From an uncultured SAR116 cluster alpha proteobacterium (GTDB lineage: Bacteria > Pseudomonadota > Alphaproteobacteria > Puniceispirillales > Marisalimonadaceae), in contig CACMRG010000008.1 of NCBI GenBank assembly GCA_902616005.1, forward strand, positions 1 to 61,541: a stretch of DNA of 61,541 nucleotides. The letters run 5' to 3'. Shown piece after piece: positions 34,585-45,041 of this stretch. How positions within the stretch are numbered: the stretch's first letter is position 1; each line of letters begins with the position of its first letter. A program made the translations under genes and the position numbers. The notes below the pieces were generated by a model. It saw only the letters and a program-made list of their open reading frames with translations, was not told the origin of the DNA and ran no database searches.

Positions 34585-35535
34585 ATGAATATTATAAACT
34601 CACAAATTTTCACCAATAATTTATATCAAAATACTATTAATTCTCCAATTTTTTTTAACGGTGTTGGAATACATAGTGGTAAAGCAGTAAATATGACACT
34701 TTTACCGGCTGATGATGATTTTGGAATTGTTTTTAAACGAACAGATTTAGATGTAAATAATTATATCAAAGTAATTCCAGAGAATATTGATTGTTCAAAA
34801 TATTGTTCCAGATTAAAAAACGAACATGGAGTTTGTGTTGTAACTGTAGAGCACCTTCTTTCTGCACTTCATTCATTTGATATTAATAACATTCTAATTG
34901 AGATTAACTCGCCTGAATTACCAGCTATGGATGGAAGTTCTTATGAATTTACTAAAAAATTTATAGATATTGGCTTACAAATTCAAAAAAAACCAAAAAA
35001 AGTATTAAAAATTCTTAAAAAAGTTAGTATTAGAGATGGTGCGAGGTCAATAAAAGTTTTGCCATCTAGTCATTTGTCATTTTCAATTAAAATTAATTTT
35101 TCAAATAATCTGATTGGTAAAGATGAATATATATATAATCATAACACTCAAAACTTTATTGAAGAAATTTGTTTTGCTAGAACTTTCTGTCTTTCAAAAG
35201 ATGTAGTGAAATTAAGAGCTGCTGGATTTGGACTCGGCGGTAATTTGAACAATGCTATTGTTGTAGATGATAATAGAATATTAAATGAAACTGGGCTTAG
35301 ATGTAATAAAGAATTTGTAAAGCATAAAATATTAGATTGCATTGGTGATTTTTATATGTCTGGGTTACCTCTCTTAGGAAGCATCCATGCAGTTCAACCT
35401 GGTCATGAATTAAATAACAAATTAATTCAAAAAATTTTTAAAAATAAAAATAACTATGAAATCATTGAACCTAACTCTTATCACATGCCTATTACTCATC
35501 AAGATAATATGTTAAATAATGTTAACGTTGCTTAA
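34585..35535 (+). CDS. lpxC: UDP-3-O-acyl-N-acetylglucosamine deacetylase LpxC
   Basis: 316-residue zinc amidase, the committed step of lipid A synthesis. Seen: FNGVGIHSGKAVNMTLLPA, the first zinc ligand in TVEHLLSALHSF, PELPAMDGSSYEF, ARTFCLSKDV with GFGLGGNLNNAIV, and HKILDCIGDFYMSG carrying the His and Asp zinc ligands, followed by the catalytic His in QPGHELNN. Presence of lpxC shows a lipopolysaccharide outer membrane. A 78-base A+T-rich gap separates it from ftsA, room for its own promoter. Confidence 0.97.
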   Translation: MNIINSQIFTNNLYQNTINSPIFFNGVGIHSGKAVNMTLLPADDDFGIVFKRTDLDVNNYIKVIPENIDCSKYCSRLKNEHGVCVVTVEHLLSALHSFDINNILIEINSPELPAMDGSSYEFTKKFIDIGLQIQKKPKKVLKILKKVSIRDGARSIKVLPSSHLSFSIKINFSNNLIGKDEYIYNHNTQNFIEEICFARTFCLSKDVVKLRAAGFGLGGNLNNAIVVDDNRILNETGLRCNKEFVKHKILDCIGDFYMSGLPLLGSIHAVQPGHELNNKLIQKIFKNKNNYEIIEPNSYHMPITHQDNMLNNVNVA

Positions 35536-35593
35536 TTTATAGTTTGGAATAATTTTAAAAATAAGCTAGTTTAATCTAATTATTTAATTAATT

Positions 35594-36388
35594 ATGATTA
35601 ATATTCTCAAATTTATAATTTTTCTTTTTGTATTTTCATGTTCAACAAATGAAAAAAAAAATTTGATTATCCAAAAAGATGACAAGCAGATTTTTGAATT
35701 AGGCGTTAATTATATAGAAGAAAAAAAATATAAAGAAAGTATTGAACAGTTTATAAAAATCGGAGATGAATTTCCTTTCTCAAAATACTCTAATCATGCT
35801 CAAATTTATAGTGCTTACTTAAACTTCGAGCTTAACAAGCCAGATCAAACAATTTTAATCTTAAATGATTATATAACCATGAATCCTGAAGGTCTGTTTA
35901 CAGAATATGCTGAATACCTGATCGCTATGTGTTATTATATAAAAATTTCAGATCCACGCCGAGATAGTAAATTTACTAAAATAGCTATAGAAAAGTTTAA
36001 TAAAATTATAAAAAAAAACCAAAACTCAAAATATTCAAAAGATGCTGCAATAAAACTAGAATATTTAAAAAATTATCAGGCTAGAAAAGAATTTGAAGTT
36101 GGAATGTACTACTTAAGAAATAATGCTCCCTCTCCAGCTATTAATAGATTTTCAAAAATAATTCAAGATTATCAAGGATCAAGTATAATACCTCAAACTT
36201 TGTATAGAATGTATGAAGCTTTTAAAATATTAAAATTAGAAAAAAATGCATCTCAAACTTATTCAATACTAAAATATAATTTTCCAAAAAGTAAATGGAC
36301 ACGTGAGATAAATAACAGAAAAAATAAAATCGCTAACGAATCTGGTTATTTTAAAAATATAATTAATAAAATGATTTCAATTTTCTAA
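35594..36388 (+). CDS. bamD: Outer membrane assembly lipoprotein BamD
   Basis: 264-residue TPR lipoprotein of the BAM complex that folds outer-membrane beta-barrels. Seen: a signal sequence with lipobox FVFSC (Cys16 for lipidation), then about five TPR-like helical repeats beginning FELGVNYIEEKKYKESIEQF, and the family segment YLIAMCYYIKISDPRRDSKFT. Position between lpxC and recN is standard for alphaproteobacteria. A 58-base spacer separates it from lpxC. Confidence 0.93.
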   Translation: MINILKFIIFLFVFSCSTNEKKNLIIQKDDKQIFELGVNYIEEKKYKESIEQFIKIGDEFPFSKYSNHAQIYSAYLNFELNKPDQTILILNDYITMNPEGLFTEYAEYLIAMCYYIKISDPRRDSKFTKIAIEKFNKIIKKNQNSKYSKDAAIKLEYLKNYQARKEFEVGMYYLRNNAPSPAINRFSKIIQDYQGSSIIPQTLYRMYEAFKILKLEKNASQTYSILKYNFPKSKWTREINNRKNKIANESGYFKNIINKMISIF

Positions 36389-36394
36389 TCTCAA

Positions 36395-38053
36395 ATGTTA
36401 TCTAAGCTTATAATCAAAGATATTGTTTTAATTAAAAATTTAAACTTAAATTTCCGTGAAGGATTCACAGTTTTAACTGGAGAAACTGGAACAGGGAAAT
36501 CTATACTTATTGATTCCTTAGGGTTAATATTAGGAAATAGAGCAAATTTTAATTTAATAAGAAAAGGTCAAACAAAGGGATCTGTAACTGCTATTTTTCA
36601 AAAGTCTAACGACAAACATATTATTTCTTACTTAAATGATATTGATATTGATATCAATGATGATTTTATAATCAGGAGAGAAATTCATTCTAACGGGAAA
36701 TCTTTTTCATTTGTAAATGATATTGCTATTTCTATCAATTCTTTAAAAAAGATTGTTAGTCATTTTATTGAAATACAAGGTCAGTTTGATAATCACACTT
36801 TATTAATTGAAAAAAATCATATTGATTTACTAGATAAATATTGTGTTAACAATAAATTGAAAGGAAAAGTTTTTGATTCATGGGAAAATTATAAATCTAA
36901 TAGAAACAAATTATGTGATTTAAAATCATTAAATGAAAAAAATAATAATGATAGCGATTATTTAGAATTTTCTCTTAATGAATTATATGAAATAAAACCA
37001 AAAGGCAATGAAGAAAGTGAACTCTTAATGAAAAGAAAAGCTTTAAAAAATAGAGACAAATTTGTTCAAACCTTTAATGAAGCTAAAAACTTAATTGATG
37101 GTGAAAATGGCTTAGATACTGCAATGAAAAATTTAATACGTTTATTTTCAAAACTTGAAAGCTACAATAATCAGTCTGTTGATCAAATAAGTAAACTTCT
37201 GAATGAAAACTATATTACTTTAGAAGAAATATCTCTATTGATTAATAAAAGCGAATTTTTATACGAAAATAAAGATGATACTTTGGATGTAATCGATGAT
37301 AGATTGTATAAATTAAGAAATTTATCAAAAAAACATAATTGTCAAATAGATTCATTACCACAAAAACAAATTGAAATAGAACAAAAATTAAACTCAATTA
37401 AAAATTTTTCACTTGAATTAGATAATCAGACAAAACTAACAAATGAGGCTTATAATGAATATTTGGAGATAGCAAAAAAATTATCTATCAATAGAATAGA
37501 AGTAAGCCAGAAACTAATTAATGAAGTGAATGATGAACTTCCAGCTCTAAAATTAGAAAATGCAAAATTTTCAATAATGATTAACCCTCTTCAAGACACC
37601 CTTTTTTCGTCCAAAGGAATTGATGATGTTAAATTTTATGCTCAAACAAATAAAGATACAAAATTAGGTAAGATTTCTGAAATTGCATCAGGAGGAGAAT
37701 TATCTAGGTTTCTTCTAATTATGAAGCTCGTTATAGAAAAAGATAATACAATTAAAACTCTTATTTTTGATGAAGTTGATAGTGGTGTTGGAGGTGCTAC
37801 TGCAAGCGCAATTGGAACCAAATTATTAAAAATTGGGAATAATCAACAAACTATAGTTGTTACACATTCACCTCAGGTAGCAGCGAAAGGGAATCATCAT
37901 ATTTTAATAAAAAAAAGTATTGTTAAAAATGAAACAATTACTGAAACATTTGAACTAAATCATCAAGAAAAAATTGAAGAAATAGCTAGAATGATATCAG
38001 ATGATAACATATCTGATGAAGCAAGAAATGCAGCTTTAAAATTGTTGAATTAA
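36395..38053 (+). CDS. recN: DNA repair ATPase RecN
   Basis: 552-residue SMC-like ATPase of double-strand-break repair. Seen: Walker A GETGTGKS at 29-36 within TVLTGETGTGKSILIDSLGL, the RecN hallmark EIQGQFDNHTLL, a central coiled coil (about 155-370), the ABC signature EIASGGELSRFLLIMK, Walker B LIFDEVDSGVGG and VTHSPQVAAKGNHHILIKK. It is co-directional with bamD and ligA, one base from ligA. Confidence 0.97.
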   Translation: MLSKLIIKDIVLIKNLNLNFREGFTVLTGETGTGKSILIDSLGLILGNRANFNLIRKGQTKGSVTAIFQKSNDKHIISYLNDIDIDINDDFIIRREIHSNGKSFSFVNDIAISINSLKKIVSHFIEIQGQFDNHTLLIEKNHIDLLDKYCVNNKLKGKVFDSWENYKSNRNKLCDLKSLNEKNNNDSDYLEFSLNELYEIKPKGNEESELLMKRKALKNRDKFVQTFNEAKNLIDGENGLDTAMKNLIRLFSKLESYNNQSVDQISKLLNENYITLEEISLLINKSEFLYENKDDTLDVIDDRLYKLRNLSKKHNCQIDSLPQKQIEIEQKLNSIKNFSLELDNQTKLTNEAYNEYLEIAKKLSINRIEVSQKLINEVNDELPALKLENAKFSIMINPLQDTLFSSKGIDDVKFYAQTNKDTKLGKISEIASGGELSRFLLIMKLVIEKDNTIKTLIFDEVDSGVGGATASAIGTKLLKIGNNQQTIVVTHSPQVAAKGNHHILIKKSIVKNETITETFELNHQEKIEEIARMISDDNISDEARNAALKLLN

Positions 38054-38054
38054 T

Positions 38055-40088
38055 ATGTCCAGTGATGTTTATAACCGTTTGTCATTCCTTAAAAGCCAAA
38101 TAGAACGTCATAATAAATTATATCATGGCCATGATGATCCAGTAATATCCGATAAAGAGTTTGATAATATTTGTGTTGAATACGATAATTTAGTTGCTAG
38201 AAATCCAAAATTGGGATTTACGAAAAGAGAAGATGTTGGTTTTGAACCATTAGAAAAATTTACTAAAATCAAACATAGTAAAGCAATGTTATCATTGAAC
38301 AATGGTTTCAATATTAATGATATCGAAGATTTCATAGAGAGAACTCGTAAATATTTAAACATAAGTCGTGATGACATTGAATTTGTATGTGAACCAAAAA
38401 TAGATGGTCTATCTATATCCTTATTATATGAAAATGGTGAATTAAGCCAGGCTCTTACAAGAGGGAATGGTTATGAAGGTGAATTAGTAACTGAAAATAT
38501 TTTAACAATTGATAACATTCCAAAAAAAATTATTGATTATCCTGATTTTTTAGAAGTTAGAGGTGAAATATTTATTTCAAAGAATGACTTTGAAAAACTT
38601 AATAAAGAACAATTAACTAATGACAAAAAAGTTTTTTCAAATCCAAGAAATGCTGCTGCTGGTTCAATACGACAAAAAGATAGCAATGAAATAAAAAAAA
38701 GAAATCTAATGTTTTTTGCTTATACGGTAGGCGAAGTATCTGATGAAAATCTCTTTGACACACAAATTAATCTTTTAAATAAATTTAAATATTGGGGATT
38801 TAATATACCAGAAAATATTAAATTGCTAAAAACACTTGAGGAAATATCAAGTTATTATAATTCCATGTTAGAAATGAGAGATAAGATTGATTATGAAATT
38901 GATGGTCTAGTATATAAAGTAAACTCTTTTGCATTACAAAAAAGACTTGGCGAAATGTCTAGAGCCCCAAGGTGGGCAATTGCTCATAAACTACCAAGCT
39001 TAATTAAAGAATCTATAATAGAAAAAATTGATTTACAAGTAGGAAGGACTGGAACAATAACACCTGTTGCAAGGGTAAAAAAAGTTAAAATTGGTGGTGT
39101 TGAAGTATCAAACGTTACACTTCATAATGAAGATGAAATAGAAAGAAAAGATATAAGAATTGGTGATACGGTCTTAATAGAAAGGGCTGGCGATGTAATA
39201 CCTCATATTTTGAGTGTGATTAAAGAAAAAAGAACAGAAATGTCTAAGAAGTATTTTATTTCGAAATACTGCCCAGCATGCAGCCAAATTACTATCAAAA
39301 AAGAAGGCGAGGCTGCAAGAAAATGTATAAATACTGATTGTAAAGCTCAGAAAATTGAAAATTTAATTCACTTTTGTTCAAAAAATGGAATGAATATAGA
39401 TGGACTTGGCAACAAACAAATAAAATTATTTTTTAAAAAAGGCATTGTAACAAAATATAGTGATATTTTTAAACTCTATGAAAAAAAAGATGAGTTGAAA
39501 AGTTATGATGGTTTTGGAGAATTATCTGTAAATAAATTACTTTCAAATATTAACAGAGCTAAATTAGTGAATTTTGATAAATTTTTAACTTCTTTAGGGA
39601 TCAAACAAGTTGGAGAAAATACTTCCAAAATTCTAGCTGAACATTACATAGATTTACCTAATTTAATAAATAATATAAAAAAAGCTACTGATAAAGTTTC
39701 TGATGAATTTCAATATCTTGTTAATATTGATCAAATAGGAATGAGTGTTGCAGAAGATATAATTAACTTTTTTAATTCTTCTACAAATCTTGATGAATTA
39801 GATAAATTATCTCAACGATTAAGTATCAAACCGTACCAAAAATTAAATGTTGATAATTTTTTCTTAAATAAAAAAATCGTAATTACAGGAACTTTAAATA
39901 ATTTTACTAGAGATGAAATTAAAACAAAACTCAATTCATTAGGCTCAAAATTTGTAAGTCAAGTTTCCAAGAATATAGATTTAGTGATATATGGAGAAAA
40001 CCCTGGAAGCAAACTTTCTAAAGCACAAGAATTAAACATAAAATTCATAGATGAAAAAAAACTGAATGAGATTCTTGATAAATTATAA
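38055..40088 (+). CDS. ligA: NAD+-dependent DNA ligase LigA
   Basis: 677-residue ligase that seals nicks in replication and repair. Seen: the N-terminal NAD-binding Ia domain, the adenylation site K115-I-D-G in CEPKIDGLSISL, TRGNGYEGE, an OB domain with VGRTGTITPVARV, a four-Cys zinc finger (CPACSQ and CINTDCKAQ), helix-hairpin-helix repeats, and a C-terminal BRCT domain (KKIVITGTLNNFTRDEIKTK). Complete. The last gene of the plus-strand cluster; its stop overlaps the convergent pepP stop by six bases. Confidence 0.98.
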   Translation: MSSDVYNRLSFLKSQIERHNKLYHGHDDPVISDKEFDNICVEYDNLVARNPKLGFTKREDVGFEPLEKFTKIKHSKAMLSLNNGFNINDIEDFIERTRKYLNISRDDIEFVCEPKIDGLSISLLYENGELSQALTRGNGYEGELVTENILTIDNIPKKIIDYPDFLEVRGEIFISKNDFEKLNKEQLTNDKKVFSNPRNAAAGSIRQKDSNEIKKRNLMFFAYTVGEVSDENLFDTQINLLNKFKYWGFNIPENIKLLKTLEEISSYYNSMLEMRDKIDYEIDGLVYKVNSFALQKRLGEMSRAPRWAIAHKLPSLIKESIIEKIDLQVGRTGTITPVARVKKVKIGGVEVSNVTLHNEDEIERKDIRIGDTVLIERAGDVIPHILSVIKEKRTEMSKKYFISKYCPACSQITIKKEGEAARKCINTDCKAQKIENLIHFCSKNGMNIDGLGNKQIKLFFKKGIVTKYSDIFKLYEKKDELKSYDGFGELSVNKLLSNINRAKLVNFDKFLTSLGIKQVGENTSKILAEHYIDLPNLINNIKKATDKVSDEFQYLVNIDQIGMSVAEDIINFFNSSTNLDELDKLSQRLSIKPYQKLNVDNFFLNKKIVITGTLNNFTRDEIKTKLNSLGSKFVSQVSKNIDLVIYGENPGSKLSKAQELNIKFIDEKKLNEILDKL

Positions 40089-41834
40089 AATTGAAGTTTT
40101 TCTATTTAAAAAATTAACTAAATTACCATCTCTTTTAGTCAAAAAAGGTTTAATCTTTTCATTAACTAATTTATGATAATTATTAATCTGATTTATTTCT
40201 GTATTTGATAATAAACTTTTATCAATTAACTTTTTTTCATATGGAATTAGAGTTAATGTTTCAAAACTTAAAAAGTTTCCAACTTTTTTAATTAATTCCA
40301 GATTTTCAATTCTAATTCCAAATTTTGTTCCGTAATAACCAGGTTCGTTTGAAATCACCATTCCTGGTTTTAATTCATTTAAATTTGTTTTGCTTATTGA
40401 CACTGGCCCCTCATGAACGTTTGAATAAAATCCTACCCCATGACCAGTGCCATGAGCATAATCCATTTTATTTTGCCAAAGAGGTGCTCTTGCAATAGGA
40501 TCTATTTCTTTTCCTAAAGTTCCTTGAGGAAATAAAAGATTTGAAAGACTTAAATGACCTTTTAAAACAATAGTGTATTTAGTCTTCATATCATAAGTAG
40601 GTTGTCCATGTATTAATACTCTAGTTACATCGGTTGTTCCATTTAAATATTGACCCCCAGAATCAATAAGGTACAAGTTATTACTCTTTATCTCTTTACT
40701 CTTTCCCTTAGAATACCGGTAATGTATGACTGAACCATTTTTGCCAAAAGCTGATATAGTAGGAAAACTGTTGCTCTTAAATAGTTTGTTTAGATTTCTA
40801 TATTCAAATAACTTTTTAGCTAGATACTCTTCATCAAACATATTATTTTTATCTAATTGCTCAAACCAATTCCAAAATTTAATAAAGGCTAGTCCATCAA
40901 CTTTATGAACTTCTTTAAAGTTTTTTTGTTCAATGGGGTTCTTAATTACTTTTAAAGAAGAAATGGGACAAGGTACATGTTTATATTTAATTTTATTTTT
41001 TTTTAATGCTGATAATACAAACAATGGTGTTGAATTATAATCAACAAGAAAACTTTCACCAGCAAACATTTTTAAAATAGATTGAAATTTATTCATATTA
41101 GTTAATATAATCTCACTATAATTAAGTTTACTTAATTGAGGTAAGTCATTTTCAAAAAAAAGAAAGATTTTCTTACTTTTATGTATCAATGCAAAGCATC
41201 TAACTACTGGAGTATATTTTAATTGATTACCCCTTATATTTAACAACCAGCTAATTGCATCTGGTTTAAATGTAATAAGTGCCTCAGACGAATGATTTAA
41301 AATAATCTTGGACAGTCTCTTTGTTTTACTAGCAGAATTTTCACCAACGTACTTTATAGCTAAATCAACAATTTTGTGTTGTGGTATTATGGGTTTATTA
41401 TTCCAGATTTCATCAACTAAGTTTTTGATACTCAGCATGAATTTTATATTTTTAATTTTTAATTCGCTCTCCAACAATTTAAAATGATTGATTGTTATCA
41501 ATTTAGTATCAACGCCAATAATCTTAATTTGATTATGTGAGTTTAAAAATTCAATTACCTTATTTAAACCTCCATCTAGAATAACAAATTCCTTTTGAGA
41601 AACTTCTTTTTTTAATTGCTCTTGATATCTTCCATCACTTATGACTGCAGATTTAAACTTTTGGGAAGCTATAATTACCCCCCATCCAGCTGAACCAGAA
41701 AAATTAGAAATAAATTTTAATCTTTCATCACTTTCCATAAGTTCTTCTGAAAAGAATAGATCATATTTAGGTATGATATAAGCATCTATATTTTTTGATC
41801 TTAAATATTTTTTAAATTCAATGAGCTTTTTCAT
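40083..41834 (-). CDS. Xaa-Pro aminopeptidase (M24B, aminopeptidase P)
   Basis: 583-residue dinuclear metallopeptidase that removes an N-terminal residue before proline. It is the long three-domain form, similar in size to eukaryotic cytosolic aminopeptidase P. Seen: two creatinase-like N-terminal domains, then a pita-bread catalytic domain with metal ligands in LIDSGGQYLNGTTDVTR (two Asp), AHGTGHGVGFYSNVHEGP (His), ISNEPGYYGTKFGIRIENL (two Glu). The start overlaps prmA by four bases, so it is coupled to the prmA-uvrD run. Confidence 0.94.
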   Translation of the reverse strand: MKKLIEFKKYLRSKNIDAYIIPKYDLFFSEELMESDERLKFISNFSGSAGWGVIIASQKFKSAVISDGRYQEQLKKEVSQKEFVILDGGLNKVIEFLNSHNQIKIIGVDTKLITINHFKLLESELKIKNIKFMLSIKNLVDEIWNNKPIIPQHKIVDLAIKYVGENSASKTKRLSKIILNHSSEALITFKPDAISWLLNIRGNQLKYTPVVRCFALIHKSKKIFLFFENDLPQLSKLNYSEIILTNMNKFQSILKMFAGESFLVDYNSTPLFVLSALKKNKIKYKHVPCPISSLKVIKNPIEQKNFKEVHKVDGLAFIKFWNWFEQLDKNNMFDEEYLAKKLFEYRNLNKLFKSNSFPTISAFGKNGSVIHYRYSKGKSKEIKSNNLYLIDSGGQYLNGTTDVTRVLIHGQPTYDMKTKYTIVLKGHLSLSNLLFPQGTLGKEIDPIARAPLWQNKMDYAHGTGHGVGFYSNVHEGPVSISKTNLNELKPGMVISNEPGYYGTKFGIRIENLELIKKVGNFLSFETLTLIPYEKKLIDKSLLSNTEINQINNYHKLVNEKIKPFLTKRDGNLVNFLNRKTSIL

Positions 41835-42754
41835 TTTTTTTTCTTAAAAGTAATAGTAATCCATTTTTCCTCTTCTGATATCTTAACAGGATAAATTTTA
41901 AATTTTCTATATAAGTTAATTACTTGATTTTTTTGGTGAATTAATATTCCTGAAACAATTAAAAATCCCTTATGATCTAAGATGTATGTAAATTCTTTTA
42001 TCAAAGATTTTAATTGAGGTAATAGAATATTTGCAAATATCAAATTATAAAAATTTTTCTTTGTGTGCTTTCTCTTTTTTGGCGAAACTTCTAAAACATT
42101 ATTATTTGAGATTATATTATTTTTTTTTAAATTAAACTTTGACATTTTTACAGCTAAATAATCAACGTCAATCAAGGTGATTTTTGAATATGGCATAAGC
42201 TTTTTTGCAGCAATACTTAAAATCCCACTTCCAGAACCGTAATCTAAAATATTTTTAAATTTTTTCGACTTAGAACACTCGTACATATTTTCAATGCAAT
42301 ATCTAGTGGTGGAATGATAACCTGTTCCAAATGCATAAGAGGCATTGATTTTTAATAATTTTTTTGTGGGGTTAAATAATTTAAAGTTATCATTATCATA
42401 AATAATAAAATTTTTAATATTAATTGGTCTGAGTGTTTGAACATTTTCACCTAACCAATCTTTATTTTTAAATTCTTCAAAATAAATTTCATTTATACTT
42501 ATGTTATTATCAGTACAAGGTTTTAAGCTTATTAATTTAAAATTTTTTCGAAAATCATTAATTTTTTTCATGAATTTCTGTTTTATATTTTTTGATTTTA
42601 AAATCAATTTACAATACCAAAAATCTTTCTTTACTTTACTAAAATCTATGCTTAAAAAATCACTATCCTCTTCAATATAATCAATAAAAATTTCTTTAAT
42701 ACTATCCTCTAGATAAAATAAAATTTGAGTAAAATTAATTATTTTATCATTCAT
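41831..42754 (-). CDS. prmA: Ribosomal protein L11 methyltransferase PrmA
   Basis: 307-residue SAM-dependent enzyme that trimethylates L11. Seen: a low-identity N-terminal substrate domain, then NASYAFGTGYHSTTRYCIE (the FGTGxHxTT motif), ILDYGSGSGILSIAAKKL (SAM motif I, with the usual CGSG as YGSGSG), IDVDYLAVKMSKFNLKKN, and NLIFANILLPQLKSL for the usual ANIL active-site motif. Longer Lys/Asn-rich segments reflect the base composition. It is downstream of uvrD by four bases. Confidence 0.92.
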   Translation of the reverse strand: MNDKIINFTQILFYLEDSIKEIFIDYIEEDSDFLSIDFSKVKKDFWYCKLILKSKNIKQKFMKKINDFRKNFKLISLKPCTDNNISINEIYFEEFKNKDWLGENVQTLRPINIKNFIIYDNDNFKLFNPTKKLLKINASYAFGTGYHSTTRYCIENMYECSKSKKFKNILDYGSGSGILSIAAKKLMPYSKITLIDVDYLAVKMSKFNLKKNNIISNNNVLEVSPKKRKHTKKNFYNLIFANILLPQLKSLIKEFTYILDHKGFLIVSGILIHQKNQVINLYRKFKIYPVKISEEEKWITITFKKKK

Positions 42755-42758
42755 AAGT

Positions 42759-45035
42759 TTAAAATTTATTTTTTAAATAAGATCCAATGACTTTTTTAAT
42801 TCCAGCTTTGTCAAAATTTACTTCTATTTTATCATCATCAATATCTATAATAGATCCCGTGCCAAACTTTACATGAAAAACTTTTTCTCCTATTTTAAAA
42901 TTAGAACTGTAATCTTCATCAAGTCTATTCTGATCATTAATTTGATTATAAGAACTTCCTGAATTTATAATATTGTGAAATTTTTCATTGTTATTATAAT
43001 CTTGATTAAATTCATAATCATCAAAATGATTTGATGTATTATTAATAACATTAAAGTCAACTCCAATAATTTCTTTTTGAGGCAATTCTTCTACAAATTT
43101 TGACGGAACAACGTTTTGCCAATTCCCATAAATTTGTCTACTAGATGCATAACTTATACATAAATGTTTTTTTGCTCTAGTTATTCCAACATAAGCTAAT
43201 CTTCTCTCCTCCTCTAATCCTTCTTTACCTTTTTCATCAATTGACCGTTGACTGGGGAAACTTCCTTGTTCCCAGCAAGGCAAAAAAACAGCAGAAAATT
43301 CCAAACCTTTTGCTGCATGTAATGTCATTAAAGAAATTTGACCATCTTTGTGCTCAGCATCACTATCATTAACTAGTGCAATATGTTCTAAAAAGCCTAT
43401 CATGTTATCAAATGCTGACATAGCATTAACAAGTTCTTTTAAATTCTCAAGTCTACCTTCTGATTCTAATGACTTTTCAACTTTGAGACTTTGTATATAA
43501 CCAGATTCTTCTAATATTTTCATAGCTAAATCCACATGTGAAATTTTACTTAAATCATCTTCCCAAATTTCATAATTTTTAATAAAATTTTTTAATGTTA
43601 ATTTAACACTAGGTCTAAATTCATCTGTTTGTACTAGATCTTTAATTGAATTAAATAAACTTTTATTTTTATCTCGAGAATAGTTCTTTATAAAATTTAT
43701 CGTTTGAGGACCAATACCCCTTTTGGGACTATTTATAATTCTTTCAAAGGCTAGATCATCCGATTTTTGTATTAGTAATCTGAAGTAAGCGAGTGCGTCT
43801 CTAATTTCCAATCTTTCATAAAATTTTACACCAACAACTTTATAGGGTAATCCAATTTGAACAAATCTTTCTTCAAAAAGTCTTGTTTGATATCCAGCTC
43901 TGACTAAAACTGCAATTTCATCAAAATTTACCCCTTGCTTAATTAATTTTTCAATTTTTGAAGATATTTTTCTAGCCTCATCTAATCCATCCCAGGCTTG
44001 TAAAATATTTATTCTTTCACCGGTTTTTTTTGAAGTTTTTAATGACTTACCAAGCCTATATTTGTTATTAGCAATTAATGTGTTAGCAGCATTTAATATA
44101 TACTTAGAAGATCTATAATTTTCTTCAAGTCTTAAAATTTTTGCGTCTTTAAAATCTTTTTCAAAATTAAGTATATTCTTAACATCAGCTCCTCTCCAAC
44201 CATATATAGATTGGTCATCATCTCCAACACAACAAATATTATTTTCTGGTTTTACTAACTTTTTAAGCCATAAATATTGGGCTGTGTTTGTATCTTGATA
44301 CTCATCAATTAAGAAATATTTAATTTTAATCTTTAATTTATTGAGAACATCTTGATGTAATTTAAATATATTCAAGTTGTGTAAAAGTAAATCTGCAAAA
44401 TCTACATAATTCATATCTAGCAAACGCTGTTGATAATTTTTAAATAATTTACCTGCTTTACCATTGATTAGATATTGTTTTTCTGAATTCAATATATCAT
44501 TTATAGTCAATCCCATATCTTTCCATGTATTTATTAGGTGAAGTACAAATTGTGGGGTTATTTTTTTCTCATCTAATTTTTCAAAAATAATTAGTTCTTT
44601 TAATAACCTTTTTTGATCGTCTGTATTTATAATTGTAAAGTTACTCTTGAGCGAAACCAACTCAGCATTTTCCCTTAAAATACGTGCGGCTATCGAATGA
44701 AAAGTTCCTAACCAAATATTATTAACGCTTGGACCTATTATAGTTTCTAAGCGCTCTCTCATTTCTTTTGCAGCCTTATTGGTAAAAGTTACAGCAAGTA
44801 TATTCCATGGTTTAGCTTTTGATGAAAACAATAAATTTGCAATTCTTGCTGTGAGAACTCTTGTTTTCCCTGTACCAGCACCAGATAAAACCAAAAGAGG
44901 GCCGTCTAATGTTTCTACTGCTTTTATTTGATTATTATTTAATTCTTTAAAATAAAAATTATCATTATAATTATCTTTAATTTGCTTTTCAGTAAATACC
45001 GAATCTGTTAAATTACTAATATTTTTGTTTGACAT
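42759..45035 (-). CDS. uvrD: UvrD/PcrA-type superfamily 1 DNA helicase
   Basis: 758-residue 3'-5' helicase of nucleotide excision and mismatch repair. Seen: the Q-motif LNNNQIKAVE, Walker A GAGTGKT at 52-58, TFTNKAAKEMRERL (Ia), FLIDEYQDTNTAQY (Walker B), GDDDQSIYGWRGAD (III), LEENYRSS (IV), LMTLHAAKGLEFSAVFLP (V) and EERRLAYVGITRAKKHL (VI). A C-terminal tail (GEKVFHVKFGTGSIIDIDDDKIEVNFDKAG) is the Tudor-like RNA polymerase-binding module of PcrA/UvrD. Divergent from mlaA across a repeat-bearing 57-base gap. Confidence 0.97.
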   Translation of the reverse strand: MSNKNISNLTDSVFTEKQIKDNYNDNFYFKELNNNQIKAVETLDGPLLVLSGAGTGKTRVLTARIANLLFSSKAKPWNILAVTFTNKAAKEMRERLETIIGPSVNNIWLGTFHSIAARILRENAELVSLKSNFTIINTDDQKRLLKELIIFEKLDEKKITPQFVLHLINTWKDMGLTINDILNSEKQYLINGKAGKLFKNYQQRLLDMNYVDFADLLLHNLNIFKLHQDVLNKLKIKIKYFLIDEYQDTNTAQYLWLKKLVKPENNICCVGDDDQSIYGWRGADVKNILNFEKDFKDAKILRLEENYRSSKYILNAANTLIANNKYRLGKSLKTSKKTGERINILQAWDGLDEARKISSKIEKLIKQGVNFDEIAVLVRAGYQTRLFEERFVQIGLPYKVVGVKFYERLEIRDALAYFRLLIQKSDDLAFERIINSPKRGIGPQTINFIKNYSRDKNKSLFNSIKDLVQTDEFRPSVKLTLKNFIKNYEIWEDDLSKISHVDLAMKILEESGYIQSLKVEKSLESEGRLENLKELVNAMSAFDNMIGFLEHIALVNDSDAEHKDGQISLMTLHAAKGLEFSAVFLPCWEQGSFPSQRSIDEKGKEGLEEERRLAYVGITRAKKHLCISYASSRQIYGNWQNVVPSKFVEELPQKEIIGVDFNVINNTSNHFDDYEFNQDYNNNEKFHNIINSGSSYNQINDQNRLDEDYSSNFKIGEKVFHVKFGTGSIIDIDDDKIEVNFDKAGIKKVIGSYLKNKF

Positions 45036-45041
45036 AATTTT

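Noticed and set aside
45029-45034. TTGACA as a -35 element for mlaA
   Set aside because: The hexamer overlaps the start of uvrD (complement of ATGTCAAA) and lies 13 bases from the first TATAAT and 37 from the second, neither a workable spacing.
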